Of a stretch of 64,000 nucleotides of DNA, positions 49,461-62,430 are shown one piece after another. A model generated the notes under the pieces. The model saw nothing but the letters and a program-made list of their open reading frames with translations. It had not been told where the DNA came from and ran no database searches. Position 1 is the stretch's first letter, and each line of letters begins with the position of its first letter. The stretch is from Clusia tigrina. Its lineage: Eukaryota > Arthropoda > Insecta > Diptera > Clusiidae. The stretch lies in contig OV050031.1 in assembly GCA_920105625.2 (NCBI GenBank), positions 83,957,995 to 84,021,994 on the forward strand, read 5' to 3'. A program made the translations under genes and the position numbers.

Positions 49461-52400
49461 CCCAATCGACAGCGGCAGCGACTGAGACGCCTACAAAAAT
49501 GCTGACAGAGGCTGCTACGCCGACTGAGGCACATAGGGGTATATATAGGCATTGAGAAGGCAGCAGAACCCCCAATCAACAGCGGCAGCGACTGAGACGC
49601 CTACAGAAACGCTGACAGAGGCTGCGACGCCGACTGAGACGCCGACTGAGGCAGATAGGGGTAGATAAAGGCATAGAGAAGGCGGCAGACCCCCCAAAAG
49701 ACAGCGGCAGCGACTGAGACGTCTACAGATGCGATGACAGCGGCTGCAACGCCCACTGAGACGCCAAGTGAGGCAGATAGGGGTGGATATAGGCATGGAG
49801 AAGGCAGAAGACCTCCAATCGACAGCTGCAGCGACTGAGACGCCTACAGAGATGCTGACAGAGGCTGCGACGCCGACTGAGCCAGATAGGGGTAGATATA
49901 GGCATACAGAAGGTAGTAGATCCCCAATCGACAGCAGCAACGAATGAGACGCCTACAGAGACGCTGACAGAGGCTGCGACGCCGACTGAGACGCCGACTG
50001 AGGCAGATAGGGGTAGATATAGGCATAGAGAAGGCGGCAGAACGCCAAATCGACAGCGGCAGCTACTGAGACGCCTTCAGAGACGCCTTCAGAGACACCT
50101 TCATAGACGCTGACAGAGGCTGCAACGCCGACTGAGACGCCGACTGAGGTAGATAGGGGTATATATATTCATAGAGAAGGCAGCAGACCACCCAATCGAC
50201 AACGGCAGCGACTGAGACGCCTACAGAGACGCTGACAGAGGCTGCGACGCCGACTGAGGCAGATAGGGGTAGATATAGGCATAGAGAAGGTAACAGAACC
50301 ACCAATCGACAGCCGCAGCGACTGAGACTCCTACACAAACGCTGACAGCGGCTGCGACGCCGACTGAGGCAGATAGGGGTAGATAAAGGCATAAAGAAGC
50401 CAGCAGACAGCCCCAATCGACAGCGGCAACGACTGAGACGCCAACAGAGACGCTGACAGAGGCTGCGGCGCCGACTGAGACGCCGACTGAGGCAGATAGG
50501 GGTAGATAAAGGCATACAGAAGGCAGCAGACAGCCCCAATCCACATCGGCAGCGACTGTGACGCCTACAAAAATGCTGACGGAGGCTGCTACGCCGACTG
50601 AGGCACATAGGGGTATATATAGGCATTGAGAAGGCAGCAGAACCCCCAATCAACAGCGGCAGCGACTGAGACGCCTACAGAAACGCTGACAGAGGCTGCG
50701 ACGCCGACTGAGACGTCGACTGAGGCAGATAGGGGTAGATAAAGGCATAAAGAAGGCAGCAGACAGCCCCAATCGACAGCGGCTACGACTGAGACGCCTA
50801 CAGAGACGCTGTCAGAGGCTGTGGCGCCGACTGAGACGCCGACTGAGGCAGATAGGGGTAGATAAAGGCATAAAGAAGGCAGCAGACAGCCCCAATCGAC
50901 AGCGGCTACGACTGAGACGCCTACAGATACGATGACAGCGGCGGCGACGCCGACTGAGACGCCAAGTGAGGCAGATAGGGGTAGATAAAGGCATAAAGAA
51001 GGCAGCAGAAAGCCCCAATCGACAGCGGCAGCGACTGAGACGCCTACAAAGATGCTGACAGAGGCTGCTACGCCGACTGAGGCACATAGGGGTATATATA
51101 GGCATAGCGAAGGCAGCAGAACCCCCAATCAACAGCGGCAGTGACTGAGACGCCTACAGAAACGCTGACAGAGGCTGCGACGCCGACTGAGGCAGATAGG
51201 GGTAGATATAGGCATAGAGAAGGTAGCAGATCCCCCAATCGACAGCAGCAACGACTGAGACGCCTGCAGAGACGCTGACAGAGGCTGCGACGCCGACTGA
51301 GACGCCGACTGAAGCAGATAGGGGTAGATATAGGCATAGAGAAGGCAGCAGACCACCCAATCGACAACGGCAGCGACTGACACGCCTACAGAGTAGCTGA
51401 CAGAGGCTGCGACGCCGACTGAGACGCCGACTGAGGCAGATAGGGGTAGATTTAGGCATAGAGAAGGCAGCAGACCCCCCAATCGACAGCGGCAGTGACT
51501 GAGACGCCTACAGACACGGTGACAGAGGCTGCGACATCGACTGAGACACCGACTGAGGCAGGTAGGGGCAGATATAGGCATAGAGAAGGCAGCAGACCCT
51601 CCAATCGACAGCGGCAGCGACTGAGACTCCTACACAAACGCTGACAGAGGCTGCGACGCCGACTGAGGTAGATAGGGGTAGATAAAGGCATACAGAAGGC
51701 AGCAGACAGCCCCAATCGACAGCGGCAACGACTGAGACACCAACAGAGACGCTGACAGAGGCTGCGACGCCGATTGAGGCAGATAGGGGTAGATAAAGGC
51801 ATACAGAAGGCAGCAGACAGCCCCAATCGACAGCGGCAGCGACTGAGACGCCTACAAAGATGCTAACAGAGGCTGCGGCGCCGACTGAGACGCCGATTGA
51901 AGCAGATAGGGGTAGATATAGGCATAGAGAAGGCGGCAGACCCCCCAAAAGACAACGGCAGCGACTGAGACACCAACAGAGACGCTGACAGAGGCTGCGA
52001 CGCCGATTGAGGCAGATAGGGGTAGATAAAGGCATAAAGAAGGCAGCAGAGAGCCCCAATCGACAGCGGCAACGACTGAGACGTCTACAGATACGATGAC
52101 AGCGGCTGCAACGCCGACTGAGACGCCAAGTGAGGCAGATAGAGGTGGATATAGGCATGGAGAAGGCAGAAGACCCCCAATCGACAGCTGCAGCGACTGA
52201 GACGCCTACAGAGATGCTGACAGAGGCTGCGACGCCGACTGAGCCAGATAGGGGTAGATATAGGCATAGAGAAGGTAGCAGATCCCCTATCGACAGCAGC
52301 AACTAATGAGACGCCTACAGAGACGCTGACAGAGGCTGCGACGCCGACTGAGGCAGATAGGGGTAGATAAAGGCATACAGAAGGCAGCAGACAGCCCCAA

Positions 52401-55400
52401 TCGGCAGCGGCAACGACTGAGACGCCTACAAAGATGCTAACAGAGGCTGCTACGCCAACTGAGGCACATAGGTGTATATATAGGCATACAGAAGGCAGCA
52501 GACAGAGGCTGCGACGCCGACTGAGACGCCGACTGAGGCAGATAGGGGTAGATAAAGGCATAAAGAAGGCAGCAGACAGCCCCAATCGACAGCGGCTACG
52601 ACTGAGACGCCTACAGATACGATGACAGCGGCTGCGAAGCCGAGTGAGACGCCAAGTGAGGCAGGTAGGGGTGGATATAGGCATGGAGAAGGCAGAATAC
52701 CCCCAATCGACAGCTGCAGCGACTGAGACGCCTACAGAGATGCTGACAGAGACTGCGACGCCGACTGAGGCAGATAGGGGTAGACATAGGCATAGAGAAG
52801 GTAGCAGATCCCCAATCGACAGCCGCAGCGACTGAGACTCCTACACAAACGCTGACAGAGGCTGCGACGCCGACTGAGACGCCGACTGCGGCAGATAGTG
52901 GTAGATAAAGGCATACAGAAGGCAGCAGACAGCCCCAATCGACATCGGAAGCGACTGAGACGCCTACAGAGATACTGACAGAGGCTGCTACGCCGACTGA
53001 GGCACATAGGGGTATATATAGGCATTGAGAAGGCAGCAGAACCCCCAATCAACAGCGGCAGCGACAGAGACGCCTACAGAAACGCTGACAGAGGCTGCGA
53101 CGCCGACTGAGACGCCGACTGAGGCAGATAGGGGTAGATAAAGGCATAAAGAAGGCAGCAGACAGCCCCAATCGACAGCGGCTACGACTGAGACGCCTAC
53201 AGAGATGCTGTCAGAGGCTGCGGCGCCGACTGAGACGCCGACTGAGGCAGATAGGGGTAGATAAAGGCATAAAGAAGGCAGCAGACAGCCCCAATCGACA
53301 GCGGCTACGACTGAGACGCCTACAGATACGATGACAGCGGCTGCGACGCCGAGTGAGACGCCAAGTGAGGCAGATAGGGGTGGATATAGGCATGGAGAAG
53401 GCAGAATACCGCCAATCGACAGCTGCAGCGACTGAGAGGCCTACAGAGATGCTGACAGAGGCTGCGACGCCGACTGAGGCAGATAGGGGTAGATATAGGC
53501 ATAGAGAAGGTAGCAGATCCCCAATTGACAGCAGCAACGACTGAGACGCCTCCAGAGACGCTGACAGAGGCTGCGACGCCGACTGAGACGCCAACTGAGG
53601 CAGATAGGGGTAGATATAGGCATAGAGAAGGCGGCAGACCCCCAAATCGACAGCGGCAGCAACTGAGACGCCTTCAGAGACGCTGGCAGAGGCTGCGACG
53701 CCGACTGAGGCAGATAGGGGTAGATAATGGCATACAGAAGGCAGCAGACCACCCAATCGACAACGGCAGCGACTGAGACGCCTACAGAGACGCTGACAGA
53801 GGCTGCGACGCCGACTCAGACGCCGACTGAAGCAGATAGGGGTAGATATTGGCGTAGAGAAGGCAGCGGACCCCCCAATAGGCAGCGGACCCTCCAATAG
53901 GCAGCGGCAGCGACTGAGACGCCTACAGAAACGCTGACAGAGGCTGCGACGTCGACTGAGACGCCGACTGAGGCAGATAGGGGTAGATATAGGCATAGAG
54001 AAGGCGGCAGACCCCCAAATCGACAGCGGCAGCGACTGAGACGCCTACAGAGACGCCTTCAGAGACGCTGACAGAGGCTGTGACGCCGACTGAGACGCCG
54101 ACTGAGGTAGATAGGGGTATATATAGGCATAGAGAAGGCAGCAGACCACCCAATCGACAACGGCAGCGACTGAGACGCCTACAGACACGGTGACAGAGGC
54201 TGCGACGCCGACTGAGACGCCGACTGAGGCAGATAGGGGTAGATATAGGCATAGAGAAGGCAGCAGACCCCCCAATCGACAGCGGCAACGACTGAGACGC
54301 CTACAGAGACGCTGACAGTGATTGCGACGCCGACTGAGACATCGACTGACTCAGATAGGGGTAGATATAGGCATAGAGAAGACAGCAGACCCCCCCAATC
54401 GACAGCGGCAGCGGCTGAGACGCCTACACAGACGCTGACAGAGGCTGCGACGGTTGCGACGCCGACTGAGGCAGATAGGGGTAGACCCGCCCAATCGACA
54501 GCGGCAATGACTGAGACGCCTACAGAGACGCTGGCAGAGGCTGCGACGCCGACTGAGACGCCGACTGAGGCAGATAGTGGTAGTTATAGGCATAGAGAAG
54601 GCAGCAGACCCCCAATCAACAGCGGCAGCGACTGAGACGCCTACAGAGACGCCGACTGAGACGCCGACTGAGGCAGATAGGGGTAGATACAGGCATAGAG
54701 AAGGCAGCATACCCCCCAATCGACAGGGGCAGCGACTGAGACGCCTACAGAGACGCTGACAGAGGTTGCGAGGCCAACTGAGACGCCGACTGAGGGATAT
54801 AGGGGTAGATATTGGCATAGAGAAGGAAGCAGAACCACCAATCAACAGCGGCAGCGACTGAGGCACCTACAGAAACGCTGACAGAGGCTGCGACGCCGAC
54901 GGAGACGCCGACTGAGGCAGATAGGGGTAGATAAATGCATAAAGAAGGCTGCTGACAGCCCCAATCGACAGCGGCAACGACTGAGACGCCTACAGAGACG
55001 CTGACAGAGGCTGCGGCGCCGACTGAGACGCCGATTGAGGCAGATAGGGGTAGATATATTCATAGAGAAGGCGGCAGACCCCCAAAAGACAGCGGCAGCG
55101 ACTGAGACGTCTACAGATACGATGACAGCGGCTGCGACGCCAACTGAGACGCCAACTGAGACGCCAAGTGAGGCAGATAGGGGTGGTTATAGGCATGGAG
55201 AAGGCAGAAGACCCCCAATCGACAGCTGCAGCGACTGAGACACCTACAGAGATGCTGAAAGAGGCTGCGACGCCGACTGAGACGCCGACTGAGGCCGATA
55301 GGGGTAGATATAGGCATAGAGAAGGCGGCAGACCCCCAAATCGACAGCGGCAGCGACTGAGACGCCTTCAGAGAAGCCTTCAGAGACGCTGACAGAGGCT

Positions 55401-57870
55401 GCGACGCCGACTGAGACGCCGACTGAGGTAGATAGGGGTAGATATAGGCATAGAGAAAACAGCAGACCACCCAATAGACAACGGCAGCGACTGAGACGCC
55501 TACAGAGACGCTGACAGAGGCTGCGACGCCGACTGATGCAGATAGGGGTAGATATAGGCATAGAGAAGACAACAGGCCCCCAATCGACAGCGGCAACGAC
55601 TGAGACGCCAACAGAGACACCAACAGAGACGCTGACAGAGGCTGTTACGCCGACTGAAGCACATAGGGGTATATATAGGCATAGAGAAGGCAGCAGAACC
55701 CCCAATAAACAGCGGCAGCGACTGAGACGTCTACAGATACGATGACAGAGGCTGCGACGCCGACTGAGACGCCGACTGAGGCAGATTGGGGTAGATAAAG
55801 GCATAAAGAAGGCAGCAGACAGCCCCAATCGACAGCGGCAGCGACTGAGACGTCTACAGATACGATGACAGAGGCTGCGACGCCGACTGAGACGCCGACT
55901 GAGACGCCGACTGAGGCAGATAGGGGTAGATATAGGCATAGAGCCGGCGGCAGACCCCCAAATCGACAGCGGCAGCAACTGAGACGCCTTCAGAGACGCT
56001 GACAGAGGCTGCGACGCCGACTGAGACGCCGACTGAGGCAGATAGGGGTAGATAAAGGCATAAAGAAGGCAGCAGACAGCCCCAATCGACAGCGGCTACG
56101 ACTGAGACGCCTACAGATACGATGACAGCGGCTGCGACGCCGACTGAGACGCCAAGTGAGGCAGATAGGGGTGGATATAGGCATGGAGAAGGCAGAAGAC
56201 CCCCAATCGACAACTGCAGCGACTGAGACGCCTACAGAGATGCTGACAGAGGCTGCGACGCCGACTGAGGCAGATAGGGGTAGATATAGGCTTAGAGAAG
56301 GTAGCAGATCCCCAATCCACAGCAGCAACGACTGAGACGCCTCCAGAGACGCTGACAGAGGCTGCGACGCCGACTGAGACGCCAACTGAGGCGGATAGGG
56401 GTAGATATAGGCATAGAGAAGGCGGCACAACCCCCAATCAACAGCGGAAGCGACTGAGACGCCTACAGAAACGCTGACAGAGCCTGCGACGCCGACTGAG
56501 ACGCCGACTGAGGCAGATTGGGATAGATATAGGCATATAGAAGGCAGCAGACCCCCCAAAAGACAGCGGCAGCGACTGAGACGTCTACAGATACGATGAC
56601 AGCGGCTGCGACGCCGACTGAGACGCCAACTGAGGCAGTTAGCGGTGGATATAGGCATGGAGAAGGCAGAAGACCCCCAATCGACAGCTGCAGCGACTGA
56701 GACGCCTTCAGAGACGCTGAGAGAGGTTGCGACGCCGACTGAGACGCCGACTGAGGTAGATAGGGGTAGATATAGGTATAGAGAAGGCAGCAGACCACCC
56801 AATCGACAACGGCAGCGACTGAGACGCCTACAGAGACGCTGACAGAGGCTGCGACGCCGACTCAGACGCCGACTGAAGCAGATAGGGGTAGATATTGGCA
56901 TAGAGAAGGCAGCGGACCCCCCAATAGGCAGCGGACCCTCCAATAGGCAGCGGCAGCGACTGAGACGCCTACAGAAACGCTGACAGAGGCTGCGACGCCG
57001 ACTGAGACGCCGACTGAGGCAGATAGGGGTAGATATATGCATAGAGAAGGCGGCAGACCCCCAAATCGACAGCGGCAGCGACTGAGACGCCTTCAGAGAC
57101 GCCTTCAGAGACGCTGACAGAGGCTGTGACGCCGACTGAGACGCCGACTGAGGTAGATAGGGGTATATATAGGCATAGAGAAGGCAGCAGACCACCCAAT
57201 CGACAACGGCAGCGACTGAGACGCCTACAGATACGCTGACAGAGACTGCGACGCCGACTGCGACGCCGACTGAGGCAGATAGGGGTAGATATAGGCATAG
57301 AGAAAGCAGCATATCCCCCAATCGACAGCGGCAACGACTGAGACGCCGACCGACACGGTGACAGAGGCTGCGACGCCGGCTGTGGCAGATAGGGGCAGAT
57401 ATAGGCATAGAGAAGGCAGCAGACCCCCCAATCGACAGCGGCAACGACTGAGACGCCTACAGAGACGCTGACAGTGACTGCGACGCCGACTGAGACATCG
57501 ACTGACACAGATAGGGGTAGATATAGGCATAGAGAAGACAGCAGACCCCCCAATCGACAGCGGCAGCGACTGAGACGCCTACACAGACGCTTACAGAGGC
57601 TACGACGGTTGCGACGCCGACTGAGGCAGATAGGGGTAGACCCGCCCAATCGACAGCGGCAACGACTGAGACGCCTACAGAGACGCTGGCAGAGACTGCG
57701 ACGCCGACTGAGACGCCGACTGAGGGATATAGGGGTAGATATTGGCATAGAGAAGGCAGCAGAACCCCCAATCAACAGCGGCAGCGACTGAGGCGCCTAC
57801 AGAAACACTGACAGAGGCTGCGACGCCGACGGAGACGCCGACTGAGGCAGATAGGGGTAGATAAAGGCAT
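49461..57870. repeat. 12.9-kb HOR, copy 2 (shortened)
   Basis: This copy follows the order of 36.5-45 kb: the 1.5-kb H-rich segment, the 38.2-40.9 kb counterpart, then one 3.5-kb module (54.5-57.87 kb). It has a chimeric monomer at about 52,487-52,512 where 'gaaggcagcagacag' runs directly into 'aggctgcgacgcc', accompanied by loss of several monomers relative to 39.8-40.6 kb. The truncated marker occurs at 54,482 and 57,637 and F monomers at 53,876 and 56,929. A further internal deletion near 56,420 brings 'gcggcacaacccccaatc' together. Confidence 0.87.
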
Positions 57871-60800
57871 AAAGAAGGCTGCAGACAGCCCCAATCGACA
57901 GCGGCAACGACTGAGACGCCTACAGAGACGCTGACAGAGGCTGCGGCGCCGACTGAGACGCCGATTGAGGCAGATAGGGGAAGATATATTCATAGAGAAG
58001 GCGGCAGACCCCCCAAAAGACAGCGGCAGCGACTGAGACGTCTACAGATACGATGACAGCGGCTGCGACACCAACTGAGACGCCAACTGAGACACCAAGT
58101 GAGGCAGATAGGGGTGGATATAGGCATGGAGAAGGCAGCAGACCCCCAGTCGACAGCTGCAGCGACTGAGACACCTACAGAGATGCTGACAGAGGCTGCG
58201 ACGCCGACTGAGACGCCGACTGAGGCAGATAGGGGTAGATATAGGCATAGAGAAGGCGGCAGACCCCCAAATCGACAGCGGCAGCGACTGAGACGCCTTC
58301 AGAGACGCCTTCAGAGACGCTGACAGAGGCTGCGACGCCGACTGAGACGCGGACTGAGGTAGATAGGGGTAGATATAGGCATAGAGGAAACAGCAGACCA
58401 CCCAATCGACAACGGCAGCGACTGAGACACCTACAGAGACGCTTACAGAGGCTGCGACGCCGACTGAGGCAGATGGGGGTAGATATAGGCATAGATAAGA
58501 CAACAGGCCCCCAATTGACAGCGGCAACGACTGAGACGCCAACAGAGACGCTGACAGAGGCTGCTACGCCGACTGAGGCACTTAGGGGTATATATAGGCA
58601 TAGAGAAGGCAGCAGAACCCCCAATCAACAGCGGCAGCGACTGAGGCGCCTACAGAAACACTGACAGAGGCTGCGACGCCGACGGAGACGCCGACTGAGG
58701 CAGATAGGGGTAGATAAAGGCATAAAGAAGGCTGCAGACAGCCCCAATCGACAGCGGCAACGACTGAGACGCCTACAGAGACGCTGACAGAGGCTGCGGC
58801 GCCAACTGAGACGCCGATTGAGGCAGATAGGGAAGGCGGCAGACCCCCCAAAAGACAGCGGCAGCGACTGAGACGTCTACAGATACGATGACAGCGGCTG
58901 CGACACCAACTGAGACGCCAACTGAGACGCCAAGTGAGGCAGATAGGGGTGGATATAGGCATGGAGAAGGCAGAAGACCCCCAATCGACAGCTGCAGCGA
59001 CTGAGACACCTACAGAGATGCTGACAGAGGCTGCGACGCCGACTGAGACGCCGACTGTGGCAGATAGGGGCAGATATAGGCATAGAGAAGGCAGCAGACC
59101 CCCCAATCTACAGCGGCAACGACTGAGACGCCTACAGAGACGCTGACAGTGACTGCGACGCCGACTGAGACATCGACTGACACAGATAGGGGTAGATATA
59201 GGCATAGAGAAGACAGCAGACCCCCCCAATCGACAGCGGCAGCGACTGAGACGCCTACACAGACGCTTACAGAGGCTGCGACGGTTGCGACGCCGACTGA
59301 GGCAGATAGGGGTAGACCCGCCCAATCGATAGCGGCAACGACTGAGACGCCTACAGAGACGCTGGCAGAGGCTGCGACGCCGACTGAGACGCCGACTGAG
59401 GGATTTAGGGGTATATATTGGCATAGAGAAGGCAGCAGAACCCCCAATCAACAACGGCAGCGACTGAGGCGCCTACAGAAACACTGACAGAGGCTGCGAC
59501 GCCGACGGAGACGCCGACTGAGGCAGATAGGGGTAGATAAAGGCATAAAGAAGGCTGCAGACAGTCCCAACCGACAGCGGCAACGACTGAGACGCCTACA
59601 GAGACGCTGACAGAGGCTGCGGCGCCGACTGAGACGCCGATTGAGGCAGATAGGGGTAGATATATTCATAGAGAAGGCGGCAGACCCCCCAAAAGACAGC
59701 GGCAGCGACTGAGACGTCTACAGATACGATGACAGCGGTTGCGACACCAACTCAGACGCCAACTGAGACGCCAAGTGAGGCAGATAGGGGTGGATATAGG
59801 CATGGAGAAGGCAGAAGACCCCCAATCGACAGCTGCAGCGACTGAGACACTTACAGAGATGCTGACAGAGGCTGCGACGCCGACTGAGACGCCGACTGAG
59901 GCAGATAGGGGTAGATATAGGCATAGAGAAGGCGGCAGACCCCCAAATCGACAGTGGCAGCGACTGAGACGCCTTCAGAGACGCCTTCAGAGACGCTGAC
60001 AGAGGCTGCGACGCCGACTGAGACGCGGACTGAGGTAGATAGGGGTAGATATAGGCATAGAGGAAACAGCAGACCACCCAATCGACAACGGCAGCGACTG
60101 AGACACCTACAGAGACGCTTACAGAGGCTGCGACGCCGACTGAGGCAGATAGGGGTAGATATAGGCATAGATAAGACAACAGGCCCCCAATTGACAGCGG
60201 CAACGACTGAGACGCCAAAAGAGACGCTGACAGAGGCTGCTACGCCGACTGAGGCACTTAGGGGTATATATAGGCATAGAGAAGGCAGCAGAACCCCCAA
60301 TAAACAGCGGCAGCGACTGAGACGCATACAGAAACGCTGACAGAGGCTGCGACGCCGACTGAGACGCCGACTGAGGCAGATAGGGGTAGATAAAGGCATA
60401 AAGAAGGCAGCAGACAGCCCCAATCGACAGCGGCAACGACTGAGACGCCTACAGAGACGCTGACAGAGGCTGCGACGCCGACTTAGACGCCGACTGAGGC
60501 AGTTTGGGGTAGATATAGGCATAGAGAAGGCAGAAGATACCCCCAATCGACATCGGCAGCGACTGAGACGTCTACAGATACGATGACAGCGGCTGCGACG
60601 CCGACTGAGACGCCAACTGAGGCAGATAGGGGTGGATATAGACATGGAGAAGGCAGAAGACCCCCCAATCGACAGCTGCAGCGACTGAGACGCCTTCAGA
60701 GACGCTGACAGAGGTTGCGACGCCGACTGAGACGTCGACTGAGGTAGATAGGGGTAGATATAGGCATAGAGAAGGCAACAGACCACCCAATCGACAATGG

Positions 60801-62430
60801 CAGCGACTGAGACGCCTACAGAGACGCTGACAGAGGCTGCGACGCCGACTGAGACGCCGACTGAGGCAGATAGGGGTAGATATAGGCATAGATAAGACAA
60901 CAAGCCCCCAATTGACAGCGGCAACGACTGAGACGATAACAGAGACGCTGACAGAGGCTGCTACGCCGACTGAGGCACTTAGGGGTATATATAGGCATAG
61001 AGAAGGCAGCAGAACCCCCAATCAACAGCGGCAGCGACTGAGGCGCCTACAGAAACACTGACAGAGGCTGCGACGCCGACGGAGACGCCGACTGAGGCAG
61101 ATAGGGGTAGATAAAGGCATAAAGAAGGCAGCAGACGGCCCCAATCGACAGCGGCAACGACTGAGATGCCTACAGAGACGCTGACAGAGGCTGCGACGCC
61201 GACTGAGACGCCGACTTAGGCAGATAGGGGTAGTTATAGGCATAGAGAAGGCAGCAGATCCCCCAATCGACAGCGGACCCTCCAATAGGCAGCGGCAGCG
61301 ACTGAGACGCCTACAGAGACGCTGACAGAGGCTGCGACGCCGACTGAGACGCCGACTGAGGCAGATAGGTTTAGATATAGGCATAGAGAAGGCGGCAGAC
61401 CCCCAAATGGACAGCGACAGCGACTGAGACGCCTTCACAGACGCCTTCAGAGACGCTGACAGAGGCTGTGACGCCGACTGAGACGCCGACTGAGGTAGAT
61501 AGGGGTATATATAGGCATAGAGAAGGCAGCAGACCACCCAATCGACAACGGCAGCGACTGAGACGCCTACAGAGACGCTGGCAGAGGCTGCGACGCCGGC
61601 TAAGACGCCGACTGAGGCAGATAGTGGTAGATATAGGCATAGAGAAGGCAGCAGACCCCCCAATCGACAGCGGCAGCGACTGAGACGCCTACAGAGACGC
61701 TGACAGAGGCTGCGACGCCAACTGAGACGCCGACTGAGGCACTTAGGGGTATATATAGGCATAGAGAAGGCAGCAGAACCCCCAATCAACAGCGGCAGCG
61801 ACTGAGGCGCCTACAGAAACACTGACAGAGGCTGCGACGCCGACGGAGACGCCGACTGAGGCAGATAGGGGTAGATAAAGGCATAAAGAAGGCAGCAGAC
61901 GGCCCCAATCGACAGCGGCAACGACTGAGATGCCTACAGAGACGCTGACAGAGGCTGCGACGCCGACTGAGACGCCGACTGAGGCAGATAGGGGTAGTTA
62001 TAGGCATAGAGAAGGCAGCAGATCCCCCAATCGACAGCGGACCCTCCAATAGGCAGCGGCAGCGACTGAGACGCCTACAGAGACGCTGACAGAGGCTGCG
62101 ACGCCGACTGAGACGCCGACTGAGGCAGATAGGTTTAGATATAGGCATAGAGAAGGCGGCAGACCCCCAAATGGACAGCGACAGCGACTGAGACGCCTTC
62201 AGAGACGCCTTCAGAGACGCTGACAGAGGCTGTGACGCCGACTGAGACGCCGACTGAGGTAGATAGGGGTATATATAGGCATAGAGAAGGCAGCAGACCC
62301 CCCAATCGACAGCGGCAGCGACTGAGACGCCTACAGAGACGCTGACAGAGGCTGCGACGCCAACTGAGACGCCGACTGAGGCATATAGGGGTAGATATTG
62401 GCATATAGAAGGCAGCAGAACCCCCAATCA
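57787..62430. repeat. Short HOR tract, spacing 0.76-1.68 kb
   Basis: The rare monomer front 'actgaggcgcctacagaaac' followed by 'actgacagagg' begins at 57,787, 58,640, 59,463, 61,037 and 61,801, spacings of 853, 823, 1,574 and 764 bp. The two-unit block 57,772-59,447 recurs at 59,448-61,020 (offset 1,676), and 61,022-61,785 recurs at 61,786-62,430 (offset 764). Within it are a 99-bp marker (59,312), H monomers, and 'caatcgacagcggaccctcc' junctions at 61,265 and 62,029 that resemble half of an F monomer. Confidence 0.87.

Noticed and set aside
55990..57444. Long minus-strand open reading frame of 484 codons, and many others of 100-400 codons
   Set aside because: These frames arise because the plus strand is T-poor. 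They run through three unrelated low-complexity phases, end at the recurrent 'ccta', 'cctt' or 'caacag' positions, have no conserved domain I can recognise, and change length whenever a monomer subtype changes.
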